Shown here piece after piece: positions 13,748 through 13,768 of a stretch of DNA of 13,768 nt. The stretch is from Streptomyces anulatus (GTDB taxonomy: Bacteria; Actinomycetota; Actinomycetes; Streptomycetales; Streptomycetaceae), in contig NZ_JOEZ01000063.1 in assembly GCF_000721175.1 (NCBI RefSeq), positions 1 to 13,768 of the forward strand, given 5' to 3'. The position numbers and the translations under genes are program-made. Numbering within the stretch: position 1 is the stretch's first letter; every line of letters begins with the position of its first letter. The notes under the pieces are model-generated. The model had not been told where the DNA came from. It did not search any database and was given only the letters and a program-made list of their open reading frames with translations.

Positions 13748-13768
13748 TGTTCGTCTGGGGGTCCGGCG

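Larger units (their letters stand above)
13617..13766. repeat. 150-bp direct repeat, right copy (attachment-site-like)
   Basis: This is the second copy of 8954-9103, differing at 6 positions. It has an intact terminator hairpin and the same tRNA-Ser 3' half, followed by the same non-tRNA flank (TGTTCGTC then a G run). Because the 5' half of the tRNA is again missing, this copy is also a duplicated 3' end; the functional tRNA should be further right. Together the copies bracket 4.5 kb carrying the toxin-antitoxin, nuclease and helicase-associated genes. Confidence 0.85.

Noticed and set aside
8954..13766. Integrase gene within the repeat-bracketed segment
   Set aside because: No reading frame shows a tyrosine or serine recombinase pattern; all large genes there have other assignments.
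9028..13768. Intact tRNA-Ser gene
   Set aside because: Neither copy has a D arm, 5' anticodon stem or 5' acceptor strand; both are 3' fragments.
1..13768. CRISPR array or transposase gene
   Set aside because: No regularly spaced repeat series and no DDE or HUH transposase motif seen on either strand.

Overview
The window looks like accessory chromosomal DNA of a Streptomyces or a close relative. The DNA is GC-rich with strong GC bias at third codon positions. The gene families are typical of the genus, and two copies of the 3' half of a streptomycete-type tRNA-Ser (anticodon GGA) are present. I worked from sequence alone, so family names rest on motifs and remembered consensus patterns rather than searches.

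Region 1 (1-1414) is a poorly populated margin. It holds the 5' part of an unrecognised minus-strand gene running off the left edge. A repeat-containing intergenic stretch follows, then a small membrane-protein gene that seems to be broken by one frameshift.

Region 2 (1415-8622) is the most interesting part: a divergent eight-gene cluster. Leftward and tightly packed (two ATGA overlaps, one 3-bp gap, one 47-bp gap) run a NUDIX hydrolase, a thymidylate-kinase-like P-loop kinase, a 599-residue fusion (DUF4254-like helical domain, P-loop kinase, pol-beta-type nucleotidyltransferase), a phosphoribosyltransferase, and a GT9-like glycosyltransferase that ends early. Rightward run an XRE regulator with a large C-terminal domain, an isochorismatase-type cysteine hydrolase and a thioredoxin-reductase-like flavoprotein without a CxxC. 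The 210-bp divergent promoter region contains a 10-bp perfect palindrome. The set reads as a regulated pathway that makes or handles a phosphoribosyl, nucleotidyl or sugar metabolite. I know no named pathway with this composition.

Region 3 (8650-13768) is a tRNA-associated accretion zone. Two 150-bp direct repeats (8954-9103 and 13617-13766, about 96% identical) each contain a terminator hairpin and the tRNA-Ser 3' half from the anticodon loop to CCA. That is the usual form of an attachment site left by an element that integrates into a tRNA gene. Between them lie a VapBC-type toxin-antitoxin pair, an HNH endonuclease of the phosphorothioate-DNA-targeting (ScoMcrA-like) type, and a large helicase-C/WYL-type protein whose natural start appears to lack a standard start codon. 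A truncated, frameshifted remnant, possibly a PaeR7I-type restriction enzyme, abuts the left repeat. No integrase is visible in the window.
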